DNA of 64,000 bases from Anaeromicrobium sediminis (GCF_002270055.1 NZ_NIBG01000011.1:62001-126000), one strand, 5' to 3'; positions 7,816-17,859 are shown, counted from the stretch's first letter. Numbers and translations are program-made. Notes: generated by a model not told the origin, from the sequence alone.

Positions 7816-9186
7816 ATGGAAATTAGTATAGGTGAAATAGTTAAATGTACTAATGGTCAATTAATTAAAGGCAATACAGAGGAAGAAATCAGAAGAATAT
7901 CTACTGACTCTAGAGATATAAAAGAGAATGACATGTTCATAGCCTTAATTGGTGAAAATTTTGATGGACATAAATTTTTAAAACCAGCAGTTAATAAAGG
8001 GGCAAAAACCTTATTAGTAAGTGAGTATGAAAATCACATAGAAGGAGTAACTATAATTAAAGTAGAAGATACACTTAAGGCCATGCAACAAATTGCCAAG
8101 TATTACATTTCGAAATTTGATATTTTAAAGGTGGCTGTAACAGGTAGTACAGGCAAGACTACTACTAAAGATATGATATACAATGTTCTTAGTAAAAAGT
8201 ATAAAGTATTAAAGAATAAGGGAAACTTCAATAATCATATAGGACTTCCTAAAACTGTATTTGAATTAGACAGTACCTATGAAGCTTGCATACTTGAAAT
8301 GGGTATGAGTGGATTTGATGAAATAGATTTATTAGCAAATATAGTAAGGCCCCATATAGGCGTTATAACTAATGTGGGTTTGTCACACATAGAAAGATTA
8401 GGATCACAAGAAAACATATGTAGGGCCAAAATGGAAATTAAGAATTATTTTAATGAAAATAATACCTTAATATTAAATGGTGATGATAAATTCCTATGTG
8501 AGGAAAAAGGAGAAAAATATAATGTTGTAAAAGTTGGGTTAAACCCAAAATCCCAGCTTAAAGGAGAAATAAAAAAGGACTTACACAAGGATGGAATCAT
8601 ATTTAATGTGACATATGAGGATAAAGACTATGAATTCAGATTAAATGTGGCTGGAATACATAATGTATACAATGCCCTTAATGGAATAATGGTAGGAATT
8701 ATAGGAAATGTGCCTATGGACAAAATAAAAGAAGCCATTTCTGAATTTGAAAGTGGAAAGATGAGATTAAATATAAAAGAAAATGGTGAAATTCTAATTA
8801 TAGATGACACATATAACGCAAGTCCAGATTCGATGGAAGCTGGAATTAATGTACTTAAAAATATTGGAAAGAATAGAAAAATTGCCATACTAGGAGATAT
8901 GCTAGAGATGGGAGAATATGCTAAGAACGCCCACTATAATATAGGGCATAGGGTAAGCGAAGAGAACATAGATATATTAATAGCCGTTGGAAATGACGCA
9001 CTCCATTATAAAACTGGAGCTATGGGAAATGGAATGGATAGCAACAGAACTTTCTTCTTTAAAACTAATCAGGAAGTAATAAAGTTTTTAAAAGACTTTG
9101 TGAAGGAAGATGACACTTTCCTAATTAAAGGTTCTAGGGGAATGAAGATGGAAGAACTAGTAAAATACCTGCAAGAGAGGAGATAA
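7816..9186 (+). CDS. murF: UDP-MurNAc-tripeptide:D-Ala-D-Ala ligase
   Basis: Adds the D-Ala-D-Ala dipeptide to the UDP-MurNAc tripeptide, the last cytoplasmic step for the stem peptide. The Mur ligase P-loop GSTGKTTTKD has its lysine at 114; further blocks are GNFNNHIGLP, ILEMGMSGFDEI and DDTYNASPDSM. 456 residues, usual length. It starts directly at the end of murE and is 4 bases from mraY, so all are in one operon. Confidence 0.95.
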   Translation: MEISIGEIVKCTNGQLIKGNTEEEIRRISTDSRDIKENDMFIALIGENFDGHKFLKPAVNKGAKTLLVSEYENHIEGVTIIKVEDTLKAMQQIAKYYISKFDILKVAVTGSTGKTTTKDMIYNVLSKKYKVLKNKGNFNNHIGLPKTVFELDSTYEACILEMGMSGFDEIDLLANIVRPHIGVITNVGLSHIERLGSQENICRAKMEIKNYFNENNTLILNGDDKFLCEEKGEKYNVVKVGLNPKSQLKGEIKKDLHKDGIIFNVTYEDKDYEFRLNVAGIHNVYNALNGIMVGIIGNVPMDKIKEAISEFESGKMRLNIKENGEILIIDDTYNASPDSMEAGINVLKNIGKNRKIAILGDMLEMGEYAKNAHYNIGHRVSEENIDILIAVGNDALHYKTGAMGNGMDSNRTFFFKTNQEVIKFLKDFVKEDDTFLIKGSRGMKMEELVKYLQERR

Positions 9187-9190
9187 ATAG

Positions 9191-10162
9191 ATGAGTTATT
9201 TACAAATGATTATAGTTACAGGAGCATCCTTTTTTATTACTTTAATATTAGGACCAATTGTTATACCAATTCTCCAAAGACTTAAAGTCGGACAAAGCAT
9301 AAGAGATGAGGGGCCAAAGTCCCATATGAGTAAATCCGGGACTCCTACCATGGGTGGAATAATGATGGTTTTGGCAGTTCTAATTACTACATTAACAGCA
9401 GGATTGTCTGGAGAGCAAATGAAGGATTTATATGTGATGCTATTTGCTACTATATCATTTGGACTAATAGGGTTCATAGATGATTTTATAAAAGTTGTAC
9501 TAAAGAGAAATTTAGGATTAAGAGCATATCAAAAGTTAATCGGGCAAGTGTTAATTGCTCTTATATTAGCTATTTATTTTTTGAAAACTTCAAGTTATAA
9601 GGCAAATATATATATACCTTTTATTGATACTAGTATAGATTTTGGCATATTATATATTCCCTTTATAGTTTTATTTGTTGTAGGAACAACTAACAGTGTT
9701 AATTTAACAGATGGATTAGATGGGTTAGCTTCTGGTGTGACTTTAATAATAGCAGCTTTCTTTAGTCTAGTAGCCGTTAAGATGGGAATGCCTAGTGTAG
9801 CCATATTTTGTGGTGCGTTAACAGGTGCATGTTTAGGTTTTTTAAGATTCAATGCATATCCTGCAAAGGTATTTATGGGAGATACGGGTTCAATGGCCTT
9901 AGGTGGTGCTATTGCAGCAGTTAGTATACTTACTAACTTGACTATGATAATTCCAATTGTAGGCGGAATATATTTTATAGAGGCCTTATCTGTTATTATA
10001 CAAGTAGTTTCGTTTAAGCTTACAGGTAAAAGAGTATTTAAAATGAGTCCACTTCATCATCACTTTGAATTATGTGGATGGAGAGAAACTAAGGTAGTGA
10101 TTGTATTTTGGTTAACTACTTTTGTTTTATGTATGATCGGACTATTTGGAATTAGAATATAA
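9191..10162 (+). CDS. mraY: Phospho-MurNAc-pentapeptide transferase (lipid I synthase)
   Basis: Integral membrane enzyme that joins phospho-MurNAc-pentapeptide to undecaprenyl phosphate. About ten hydrophobic segments; family motifs are GTPTMGG near residue 50, the Asp pair in FIDDFIKV (about 95-102), NLTDGLDGLASG (about 174-185), FMGDTGSMALGG and the C-terminal PLHHHFE. 323 residues is normal. Confidence 0.97.
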   Translation: MSYLQMIIVTGASFFITLILGPIVIPILQRLKVGQSIRDEGPKSHMSKSGTPTMGGIMMVLAVLITTLTAGLSGEQMKDLYVMLFATISFGLIGFIDDFIKVVLKRNLGLRAYQKLIGQVLIALILAIYFLKTSSYKANIYIPFIDTSIDFGILYIPFIVLFVVGTTNSVNLTDGLDGLASGVTLIIAAFFSLVAVKMGMPSVAIFCGALTGACLGFLRFNAYPAKVFMGDTGSMALGGAIAAVSILTNLTMIIPIVGGIYFIEALSVIIQVVSFKLTGKRVFKMSPLHHHFELCGWRETKVVIVFWLTTFVLCMIGLFGIRI

Positions 10163-10187
10163 TTAGCTAGAAAGCAGGTGTTTTTTA

Positions 10188-11540
10188 ATGGATTTAAAAG
10201 GTAAAAAAGTACTGATTGTAGGTATGGGCAAATCAGGCATAGCCACAGTGAATACATTATCAGAACAAGGGGCTATAGTTTATACTTATGATAAAAAAAC
10301 TAAAGAGGAATTAAAGGACATATTATTAAAAATTAATGAAAATAAGATAGCAGAAATGTATAGTGAATTTCCAAATAGTGAAGAATTTGATTTGATAGTA
10401 TTAAGTCCTGGAGTTCCTACTGACTTAGAATTTATAAAAGAAGCTAAATCAGGGAATGTGGAAGTTATTGGGGAATTAGAGCTTGCTTATCGATTATGCA
10501 ATGGAACTTTTATTGCCATAACAGGAACTAATGGAAAAACTACTACTACAGCTTTGACAGGAGAAATATTTAAAAATGCTAAAAAGGATACTTATGTGGT
10601 AGGAAACATAGGGGTGGCGGCCATATCAAAGGCACCTTTAGCTAAAAATACTTCCATAATGGTTACAGAAGTAAGTAGTTTCCAACTAGAGAGCATCAAA
10701 GAGTTTAAGCCTCATATAGGAGCCATATTAAACATTACACCAGATCATTTAAACAGACATAAGACTATGGAAAATTACATAAAGGCTAAGGCTGATATAT
10801 TTAGAAATCAAAATGAAAATGACTTTATTATATTAAATAAGGATAATGAAGAAACTTATAAGTTATCAAATAAATGTAAGTCAAAGGTCATATTCTTTAG
10901 TAGAAAGGAAATCTTACAAGAAGGTGCATATGTAAAAGATAAAACTATTATTGTAAAGAAGGATAATAGGTCATACGAAATCTGTCATACTTCTGATTTA
11001 CAAATTCCAGGAACGCATAATCTGGAAAATGCCCTTGCAGCTACGGCTATATGCTTTTGGGCTGGAATAGATGTGGCGTCTATTAGAAAAACCTTAAAGG
11101 AATTCATGGGAGTAGAACATAGAACAGAATTTGTTAGTGAGATAAATGGAGTTAGATATATTAATGACTCAAAGGGAACCAATCCTGATGCATCCATAAA
11201 AGCCATAGAAGCTATGAAAAATCCTATATTACTAATAGCAGGTGGAATGGATAAGGGAAGTGATTTTACTGAGTTTATAAGTTCTTTTAATGGTAAAGTA
11301 AAAAATATGATTTTACTAGGAGAAACGGCTAAAAAAATAGAGGAAACAGCTAAAGAAAATGAATTTTACAATATAACTATCGTAAAGGACATGAATGAAG
11401 CTGTTAAAGCTGCAAGTGCTATGGCAGTAAGTGGTGATTGTGTATTATTATCACCTGCTTGTGCAAGTTGGGATATGTATAAGAGTTACGAAGTGAGGGG
11501 AAAAGATTTTAAAGAGTGTGTTCTAAACTTAAGGGGGTAA
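10188..11540 (+). CDS. murD: UDP-MurNAc-L-alanine:D-glutamate ligase
   Basis: Adds D-Glu to UDP-MurNAc-L-Ala. N-terminal Rossmann-like domain (KVLIVGMGKSG, 6-16), P-loop GTNGKTTTTA with Lys117, then the central blocks NITPDHLNRH and NDSKGTNPDAS. 450 residues with ATG start and AAAGCAGG upstream. Order mraY-murD-ftsW-murG is standard. The 3' end runs to 5 bases before the ftsW ATG. Confidence 0.95.
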   Translation: MDLKGKKVLIVGMGKSGIATVNTLSEQGAIVYTYDKKTKEELKDILLKINENKIAEMYSEFPNSEEFDLIVLSPGVPTDLEFIKEAKSGNVEVIGELELAYRLCNGTFIAITGTNGKTTTTALTGEIFKNAKKDTYVVGNIGVAAISKAPLAKNTSIMVTEVSSFQLESIKEFKPHIGAILNITPDHLNRHKTMENYIKAKADIFRNQNENDFIILNKDNEETYKLSNKCKSKVIFFSRKEILQEGAYVKDKTIIVKKDNRSYEICHTSDLQIPGTHNLENALAATAICFWAGIDVASIRKTLKEFMGVEHRTEFVSEINGVRYINDSKGTNPDASIKAIEAMKNPILLIAGGMDKGSDFTEFISSFNGKVKNMILLGETAKKIEETAKENEFYNITIVKDMNEAVKAASAMAVSGDCVLLSPACASWDMYKSYEVRGKDFKECVLNLRG

Positions 11541-11545
11541 AAGGT

Positions 11546-12649
11546 ATGGCTAAAAGGAAATCAAGCGACTTTACTTTACTATTGCTAGTGCTAATATTAG
11601 TAGTAATAGGAGTTATTATGGTTTTTAGTTCTAGCCATTACTATGCACTTACCAAACTAAATGATTCCTATTATTTTCTAAAAAGGGAACTTTTATGGGC
11701 TACTATAGGTATGATAGGTATGATATTTACTATGAATTTTGATTATTTTAAATACAGAAAGTTAGCACCATATGCCTTTGGTTTGAGTATAGTACTTTTA
11801 TTGTTAGTATTGACACCGCTAGGAAAGGAATTCAATGGAGCCAGGCGGTGGATTGGCGTAGGTAGCTTTACTATAATGCCAGGGGAGATAAGTAAAATTT
11901 GTGCTATACTATTTGTGGCATCTAGCTTATCTTCTGTGGGAGATAAAATAAAGAAGTTCTTATCTGGAGTGTGCCCTTATATACTTATAATAGGAATATA
12001 TATGGGACTTATATTACTACAACCTAATATGAGTACGGCTGTAACAATAGGTGCAGTAATTGCTTGTATGATGTTCATTGCAGGCATGAGGTGGTTTCAC
12101 GTTATAGTAATGGGCATGGGGGGCTTTTTTGCTCTTGCAGCAATGGTTGTGGCAGCTCCCTATAGAATGAAGAGATTAACTGGATTTTTAGATCCCTTTA
12201 AAGATCCAATGGGAACAGGATATCAAGTTATACAATCCCTATATGCATTAGGTTCAGGTGGGTTATTTGGAGTGGGATTAGGAAGAAGTATGCAAAAATA
12301 CTTATATATCCCAGAGCCTCAAAATGATTTTATTTTTGCCATAATAGGGGAAGAACTAGGATTTGTTGGGTGTATGGTAATTATTATACTATATGTACTC
12401 TTAATTTGGAGAGGAGTTAGAATTGCCGTAAATGCACCAGATACCTTCGGATGTCTATTAGCATCAGGGATTACATCAATGGTTGCAGTACAGACTATAA
12501 TAAACATTGCTGTTGCCACATCATCCATGCCAGTTACGGGTATGGCCCTTCCTTTCATAAGTTGGGGAGGAAATTCTCTTGCTATATTTATGGCATCAAT
12601 TGGAATATTGCTAAATGTTTCAAGGTATTCTAATTTAGATAGGAGTTGA
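11546..12649 (+). CDS. ftsW: SEDS peptidoglycan glycosyltransferase FtsW
   Basis: Polytopic membrane protein of the SEDS family that polymerises lipid II at the septum together with a class B PBP. About ten transmembrane segments; motifs are FNGARRWIGVG (loop), LLQPNMSTAV, GTGYQVIQSLYALGSGGLFGVG (seen in parts near residues 215-240), and FISWGGNS near the C-terminus. I start at ATG 11546 after AAGGGGG; an earlier in-frame ATG at 11516 would overlap the end of murD and add ten unlikely residues. 367 residues. Confidence 0.93.
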   Translation: MAKRKSSDFTLLLLVLILVVIGVIMVFSSSHYYALTKLNDSYYFLKRELLWATIGMIGMIFTMNFDYFKYRKLAPYAFGLSIVLLLLVLTPLGKEFNGARRWIGVGSFTIMPGEISKICAILFVASSLSSVGDKIKKFLSGVCPYILIIGIYMGLILLQPNMSTAVTIGAVIACMMFIAGMRWFHVIVMGMGGFFALAAMVVAAPYRMKRLTGFLDPFKDPMGTGYQVIQSLYALGSGGLFGVGLGRSMQKYLYIPEPQNDFIFAIIGEELGFVGCMVIIILYVLLIWRGVRIAVNAPDTFGCLLASGITSMVAVQTIINIAVATSSMPVTGMALPFISWGGNSLAIFMASIGILLNVSRYSNLDRS

Positions 12650-12653
12650 CGTA

Positions 12654-13760
12654 ATGAAAGTACTAATTACAGGTGGGGGTACTGGAGGTCATATATATCC
12701 AGCTATTGCCATTGCAAATAAAATAAAAGATGAAATCAAAACAGCTCAAATATTATTTGTAGGTACAGAAAAGGGATTAGAAAGTGAATTGGTCCCTAAG
12801 GAAGGCTACAATCTAGAGACAATAAAGGTAAGTGGATTTAAAAGAAAAATTTCCTTGGATACGGCAAAATCACTAGTAGACTTGGCCTGTGGTCTAAAGG
12901 ATTCCATAAAGGTAATATTGAAGTTTAAACCAGATATTGTTATTGGAACTGGTGGATATGTATGTGGCCCTGTGGTATTTATAGCTTCAATGCTCAATAT
13001 AAAAACAGTTATTCATGAGCAAAATGTCATACCAGGAGTAACTAATAAGATATTGGGTAAGTTTGTTAATAGAGTTTTAGTAAGCTTTCATGAGTCTAAG
13101 AAATACTTTGATAATGATAAAAAAGTCTATGTTACAGGAAATCCAATTAGAAAAGAATTTATAAAAATAAGTCAGGAAAGTTCTAAAGAACAAATAGGAG
13201 CAAAAGAGGACGAATTTGTAGTTTTATCCTTTGGGGGAAGTCGAGGAGCTGAAAAAATAAATAAAATTATGGCCAAAGTCATAGAAAAAACCTATGATAA
13301 TAAAAAAATAAAAATAATCCATGTAACAGGAAGTAGACACCATAAAGAAGTAATGGATTTCTTTAAAGAAAAGGGTATAGGAAACAATATTAAGGATTCT
13401 GTAAAAGAATATATATATGATATGGCAAAATATATGGGAGCAGCAGATTTGGCCATATGTCGTGCTGGGGCTATAACTTTAGCTGAGATAACGGCTATGG
13501 GAATACCATCTATTTTAATACCATCTCCTTATGTTACTAATAATCATCAAGAACATAATGCTAGGGTACTAGAAGATAAAGGGGCTGCCATATTGGTTAA
13601 AGAGGCTGAATTTGATGAAGACATTATACTTGAGAATATATATAAACTATCAAAAGAAAAAGATAAATTAAATACGATGGCTAAAAAGAGTAGGGAGATA
13701 GCAAAACCAAATGCTACTGATATAATTTATTCTAATATACTAGAAGTACTAAAATCATAA
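12654..13760 (+). CDS. murG: UDP-GlcNAc:lipid I GlcNAc transferase
   Basis: Peripheral membrane glycosyltransferase (GT-B fold) that turns lipid I into lipid II. The N-terminal GGGTGGHIYPA (7-17) and the middle FGGSRGAEKIN (191 on) are donor/acceptor loops; SPYVTNNHQEHNA close to residue 290 is the UDP-GlcNAc signature. 368 residues, ATG with AGGAGTTGACG upstream, 4 bases after ftsW. Confidence 0.95.
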   Translation: MKVLITGGGTGGHIYPAIAIANKIKDEIKTAQILFVGTEKGLESELVPKEGYNLETIKVSGFKRKISLDTAKSLVDLACGLKDSIKVILKFKPDIVIGTGGYVCGPVVFIASMLNIKTVIHEQNVIPGVTNKILGKFVNRVLVSFHESKKYFDNDKKVYVTGNPIRKEFIKISQESSKEQIGAKEDEFVVLSFGGSRGAEKINKIMAKVIEKTYDNKKIKIIHVTGSRHHKEVMDFFKEKGIGNNIKDSVKEYIYDMAKYMGAADLAICRAGAITLAEITAMGIPSILIPSPYVTNNHQEHNARVLEDKGAAILVKEAEFDEDIILENIYKLSKEKDKLNTMAKKSREIAKPNATDIIYSNILEVLKS

Positions 13761-13889
13761 AGTAGATAAATATTTTCCTATCTATGGGAACACCTTCGAG
13801 ATTAATGCATAAAATGATTAATATATTAGGTATTGTGCGTATCTTAAGTTGTATATGAAATATTTGTGAAAAACTCGGAGGTGTAGTTT

Positions 13890-15143
13890 ATGAGCCGACT
13901 GCTAGTAAAGGGCCAAAATAAATTAAATGGAGAACTGGCAATCAAAGGAGCAAAAAATGCAGTTTTACCTATTTTGGCTGCTACTATTTTGAACAAAGGT
14001 GAAAGTATCTTATTTGATGCGCCTCATCTTAGTGATGTTGATGCTATGATTAATATATTACAATCTATAGGTTGTAAAATAGAATTTGAAAATTCCATAA
14101 TGAAAGTTGATACTAGTAATCTAAGTTCACACGAAATTCCAGAACATTTAGTAAGAGAAATGAGATCGTCCATATTTTTAATGGGGCCAATGTTGGCCAG
14201 ATGTGGAAAAATAAAGATAAGTTACCCAGGAGGATGCGAAATTGGTCCTAGACCTATAGACCTACATTTAAAAGCTTTGAGACAATTAGGAGTAAAAATT
14301 AAAGAGGCTCATGGATTTTTGGAATGTGAAGTGGTAAAATTAGATGGTACAGAAATACATTTAGATTATCCTAGTGTAGGGGCTACAGAAAATACCATGC
14401 TATTAGCAGTAATGGCAAATGGTACTACTAAGATCCGAAATGCAGCAAAGGAGCCAGAGATAGTTGAGTTGCAAACTTACCTAAATAAAATGGGTGCAAA
14501 AGTATCTGGAGCTGGAACTAGTCAAATCACTATTGAAGGGGTAAAAAAGTTAAATAGAGTTGAGCATAAAATAATGGCAGATAGGATTGTGGCAGGAACC
14601 ATGTTAGTGGCAGGTGCCATGGCAGGTGGAGATATTATTTTAAAAAATATAGTTATAGATCACATAAAACCTATCATATCTAAGTTAAGAGAATCAGGCT
14701 GTATTATAGAAGAAAAAACTGATTCTTTAAGATTGAAAACTCATAAAAGAATAAAGGCTATTGAAATGACTAAAACACTGCCTTATCCTGGTTTCCCAAC
14801 GGATATGCAGGCTCAATTTATGTCCCTTATGGCTATTGCTAAAGGAACTAGTATAATTACAGAAACTGTATTTGAAAACCGATTTAAACATGTGGATGAA
14901 CTTATGCGAATGGGAGCTAATATTAAAATAGATGGTAGAGTAGCTGTTATTCAAGGTGTGCCCGAGTTAACAGGAGCTAATGTTACTGCCAAAGATTTAA
15001 GAGGGGGAGCAGCTTTAGTTTTAGCAGGACTAGGTGCAGAAGGAATTACTATAGTAAATAATGTTAAGCATATAGATCGAGGTTATGATAGAATTGAAGA
15101 AATGTTAAAATGTTTAGGAGCAGAAGTTTATCGATTGAATTAA
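13890..15143 (+). CDS. murA: UDP-N-acetylglucosamine 1-carboxyvinyltransferase
   Basis: First committed step of peptidoglycan precursor synthesis: transfers enolpyruvate from PEP to UDP-GlcNAc. The active-site loop GGCEIGPRPID holds Cys116, the residue modified by fosfomycin in this family (not the Asp variant). N-terminal LAIKGAKNAVLP contains the conserved Lys-Asn pair. 417 residues. A 129-base gap before it suggests separate control; a strong palindrome overlaps its 3' end. Confidence 0.95.
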   Translation: MSRLLVKGQNKLNGELAIKGAKNAVLPILAATILNKGESILFDAPHLSDVDAMINILQSIGCKIEFENSIMKVDTSNLSSHEIPEHLVREMRSSIFLMGPMLARCGKIKISYPGGCEIGPRPIDLHLKALRQLGVKIKEAHGFLECEVVKLDGTEIHLDYPSVGATENTMLLAVMANGTTKIRNAAKEPEIVELQTYLNKMGAKVSGAGTSQITIEGVKKLNRVEHKIMADRIVAGTMLVAGAMAGGDIILKNIVIDHIKPIISKLRESGCIIEEKTDSLRLKTHKRIKAIEMTKTLPYPGFPTDMQAQFMSLMAIAKGTSIITETVFENRFKHVDELMRMGANIKIDGRVAVIQGVPELTGANVTAKDLRGGAALVLAGLGAEGITIVNNVKHIDRGYDRIEEMLKCLGAEVYRLN

Positions 15144-15166
15144 GAAGCAGCTTAAGCTGCTCTTAA
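15140..15166. repeat. Palindrome at the 3' end of murA
   Basis: TTAAG and CTTAA flank the perfect 16-base palindrome AGCAGCTTAAGCTGCT, with one unpaired A. It includes the murA stop codon. No T run follows, so it is more likely an mRNA-stabilising or processing hairpin than a terminator. Confidence 0.55.
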
Positions 15167-15201
15167 ATAATACAAAAAAGTGGACAAACAGTGGGATGGT
15201 T

Positions 15202-15948
15202 ATGATGAAAAAAAGTAGTGTGGGATTAAAAGTTAATAAAGAAAAGAAATTGTTCATATTTACTATAATGATATTAATAACCATAATTTCATTTATTTTA
15301 GTATTTAAAACAGAGTTATTTAGTGTGAAGTATGTGGAAGTTTTAGGAATAGAAAACTTAACAAAGGAAATTGTGGTAGAAGAGGCTGGAATTAATTTTG
15401 GCGGTCATATATTGAAAGAAGATTTAGAGAATATTAAACTAAATGTAGAATATGATCCATATGTTAAAAGTGCCCTAGTAGAAAGAAGAATTCCTAATAA
15501 AATAGTTATAAACATAGAGGAAAGAAAAGAAAAAGCTCTAATTAACTTTATGGATACATACTTAATCATTGATGAAGAGGGTGTAGTTCTAAGGTCTAGC
15601 TTTAATAGAGAAAATTTGATTTTAATTAAAGGCATAGAGTTTGACAATTTTGTTGAAGGAGAAAAATTATCAGTAAAGGATGAAAAGCAATTTAAATATG
15701 CCTTACATATGGTGGATAGCAGTGAGAAGAACGGAATAAATCTAAAGGAAATAAATGTTAGTGACTTAAATGATGTTAAAATAAATATTAATGGGTATTT
15801 AATATGTAACTTAGGTTCTGGTGAAGAACTAGACAGAAAGTTAAATACCTTGAGAAAAATTATAAAAGATTTAGAAAAGAAAGATATAGTAAGGGGTATT
15901 GTAGATATGAGCCATAACGGCTATCCTACCTATAGACCTATAGAATAG
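15202..15948 (+). CDS. Cell division protein DivIB/FtsQ-type
   Basis: Bitopic divisome protein with a POTRA domain. One membrane segment (about residues 17-37) follows a basic N-terminus; the POTRA region starts at VKYVEVLGIENLTKE and continues with RRIPNKIVINIEERKE, the usual FtsQ pattern; a beta domain follows to residue 248. ATG 15202 or 15205 fit the GTGGGA ribosome binding site; ATG 15196 is too close. Position after murA matches Clostridia, where divIB precedes DUF881 genes. Confidence 0.88.
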   Translation: MMKKSSVGLKVNKEKKLFIFTIMILITIISFILVFKTELFSVKYVEVLGIENLTKEIVVEEAGINFGGHILKEDLENIKLNVEYDPYVKSALVERRIPNKIVINIEERKEKALINFMDTYLIIDEEGVVLRSSFNRENLILIKGIEFDNFVEGEKLSVKDEKQFKYALHMVDSSEKNGINLKEINVSDLNDVKININGYLICNLGSGEELDRKLNTLRKIIKDLEKKDIVRGIVDMSHNGYPTYRPIE

Positions 15949-15958
15949 GAGGGATAAA

Positions 15959-16696
15959 ATGAACAAAATCAAAGCAAGAATGTCTATTGGAGTAATTTGT
16001 ATGATTTTAGGGTTAGTTTTAGCTTTACAGTTTAGATCAGTACAGAATAATTATCTTCAAGGAATTGGCTCAGCCCAAAAGGCTCAAGATTTGGCTGTGG
16101 AACTTAAGAAAGTTAGACGGGAAAAGGAAGCTCTAAAAAGTGAAATAAATTCTTTGGAAGGTAAGATAAAAGAAATAGAGGAAGCAGAGGCTAAAGAGGA
16201 CGTTCTTGTAAGAAATATTAGAAATGAATTAGAGAAGTACAAAATAATTTCTGGATTTAAAAGGGTAAAAGGACCAGGTGTAGTTGTAGTCATAGATGAT
16301 CCTCCCGTGGATCCACAATTTCCTACAGATGTTAGTATTATAATGTATAATTATGATTTATTGTTGAGTTTAATAAATAAATTAAATGATGCGGGAGCAG
16401 AAGCTATATCCATAAATGAGCAAAGGGTTGTATCACAAACAGAGATAAATTTAGCAGGAAGTAATGTTAATATTAACTCTGTACCAACGGCGCCTCCATT
16501 TATAGTTAAGGCTATTGGTAATCCTGATACTTTAGCATCTACTTTAAATATTAGATTTGGTATAGTAGAGCAAATGAGAAGTGAAAGGTATAATTTAAGG
16601 GTAACAGTGGAGCGAAAGAATGAGATATTAATTCCTAGATATAACGAAGTAATTAAATTTAGATATGCACAGCCTGTAGAAGAAGAGGGACAATAA
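15959..16696 (+). CDS. DUF881 family protein
   Basis: Membrane-anchored extracytoplasmic protein: one N-terminal membrane segment (about 8-26), a coiled coil (about 35-85), then a compact domain with PGVVVVIDDP, SIIMYNYDLLLSLINKLNDAGAEAISINEQRV, the DUF881 core seen from about 105 on. Genes of this family sit between divIB and ftsZ in many Firmicutes and are thought to be division-associated; the biochemical role is unknown. First of a tandem pair. Confidence 0.85.
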   Translation: MNKIKARMSIGVICMILGLVLALQFRSVQNNYLQGIGSAQKAQDLAVELKKVRREKEALKSEINSLEGKIKEIEEAEAKEDVLVRNIRNELEKYKIISGFKRVKGPGVVVVIDDPPVDPQFPTDVSIIMYNYDLLLSLINKLNDAGAEAISINEQRVVSQTEINLAGSNVNINSVPTAPPFIVKAIGNPDTLASTLNIRFGIVEQMRSERYNLRVTVERKNEILIPRYNEVIKFRYAQPVEEEGQ

Positions 16697-16709
16697 TAGA
16701 GGTGAACTC

Positions 16710-17432
16710 ATGAATAATAAAAGTGGTAAGTGGGTTATATTGTTTTTTTGCTTAATACTAGGAATAACCATTTCTTTAGAACTTAAAAATGTAAAGGAAA
16801 GGTACTTATATGCACCTTTGAAGGAAATACATGATTATAAAATTGTCCTTGAGAGTGAAAAACAAGAAATAAAGAAAATCAAAGAAGTTATAAGAGAAAT
16901 GAATAAAAAAATACTTGCCTATGAGAATATTAAAGATGATGATGGTAAATTGAAATATGAAATGCTTGATGAACTAAAAAACCAAAAGGCCATGGCAGGC
17001 TTTAGTGAATTAGAGGGACCAGGAATAATATTAACCGTAGATGATAGTAAAAGAGATTTATTTGAAGGAGAAGACCCTAATAATGTAATAGTTCATGACG
17101 CAGATGTGTTAAATTTGGTGAATGATTTGAAAGTAGCCGGATCAGAGGCTATATCCATAAATGGACAAAGAATAATTAATACGACAGAACTAATATGTGC
17201 AGGCCATAGTATAAGGATAAACAATCAATTTTTTGCTCAACCCTTTGTAATAAAAGCTATAGGAGAGCCTAAAACTTTAGAAGCATCCTTAATAGCACCT
17301 GGTACATATGGGGCATTACTTAAGGAATTTGGACTATATATTGAGGTTAATACCTCTTCTCACATTAATATACCTGCTTATGAGGAAGGTCTTAATGTGA
17401 AATACATGAAAGTTATAAAAGAAGGTGAGTAA
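16710..17432 (+). CDS. DUF881 family protein (second copy)
   Basis: Tandem paralogue of the preceding gene with the same plan: membrane anchor (about 7-24), coiled coil, then a domain containing GPGIILTVDDS, DVLNLVNDLKVAGSEAISINGQRI. 240 residues. The two copies are clearly diverged (different coiled coils), so this is not a recent duplication. Its TAA stop is directly followed by the ATG of the sbp gene, indicating coupled translation. Confidence 0.85.
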   Translation: MNNKSGKWVILFFCLILGITISLELKNVKERYLYAPLKEIHDYKIVLESEKQEIKKIKEVIREMNKKILAYENIKDDDGKLKYEMLDELKNQKAMAGFSELEGPGIILTVDDSKRDLFEGEDPNNVIVHDADVLNLVNDLKVAGSEAISINGQRIINTTELICAGHSIRINNQFFAQPFVIKAIGEPKTLEASLIAPGTYGALLKEFGLYIEVNTSSHINIPAYEEGLNVKYMKVIKEGE

Positions 17433-17774
17433 ATGTATATTGCTATATTAGGATTAATAATAGGTATTGTATTAGGATTTTATGTACCAATTACCTATCC
17501 AACATCTTATTCTCTGTACATGTCAGTAGCAATATTAGCAGCATTGGATTCAGTATTCGGTGGAGTCAGAGCATATGTTCAAGAAAAATTTGAAACATTT
17601 ATATTCATAACAGGTTTTTTTGGTAATGCAATTTTGGCAGGGTTACTAGCATATATAGGAGATAAACTGGGAGTTCCTCTATACTATGCGGCCATATTCA
17701 CTTTTGGTGGCAGATTATTCCAAAATTTTGCCATCTTGAGAAGATTAATGATAGAAAAAATTAGAGAAAAATAA
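17433..17774 (+). CDS. sbp: Small basic protein Sbp (DUF1290)
   Basis: 113-residue protein with four predicted membrane segments (IAILGLIIGIVLGFYVP, then LYMSVAILAALDSVFGGVRA, FIFITGFFGNAILAGLLAYI, and a last short one). It matches the sbp family found immediately before ftsA/ftsZ in Bacillus and Clostridia; function unknown. Here ftsA is absent and ftsZ follows after 167 bases. Confidence 0.85.
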   Translation: MYIAILGLIIGIVLGFYVPITYPTSYSLYMSVAILAALDSVFGGVRAYVQEKFETFIFITGFFGNAILAGLLAYIGDKLGVPLYYAAIFTFGGRLFQNFAILRRLMIEKIREK

Positions 17775-17821
17775 TATTTTTTTCTTATAAAAAAAGGAAA
17801 TTTTGATAAGGATGTTGAATT

Positions 17822-17845
17822 TACTATAGTAGCCTAGCTATAGTA
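17822..17845. repeat. 8-bp inverted repeat upstream of ftsZ
   Basis: TACTATAG (17822-17829) and CTATAGTA (17838-17845) form a perfect inverted repeat with an 8-base centre. There is no T run, and it lies about 100 bases before ftsZ, so it is a candidate operator rather than a terminator. Confidence 0.4.
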
Positions 17846-17859
17846 TTTGAAAAAATAAT

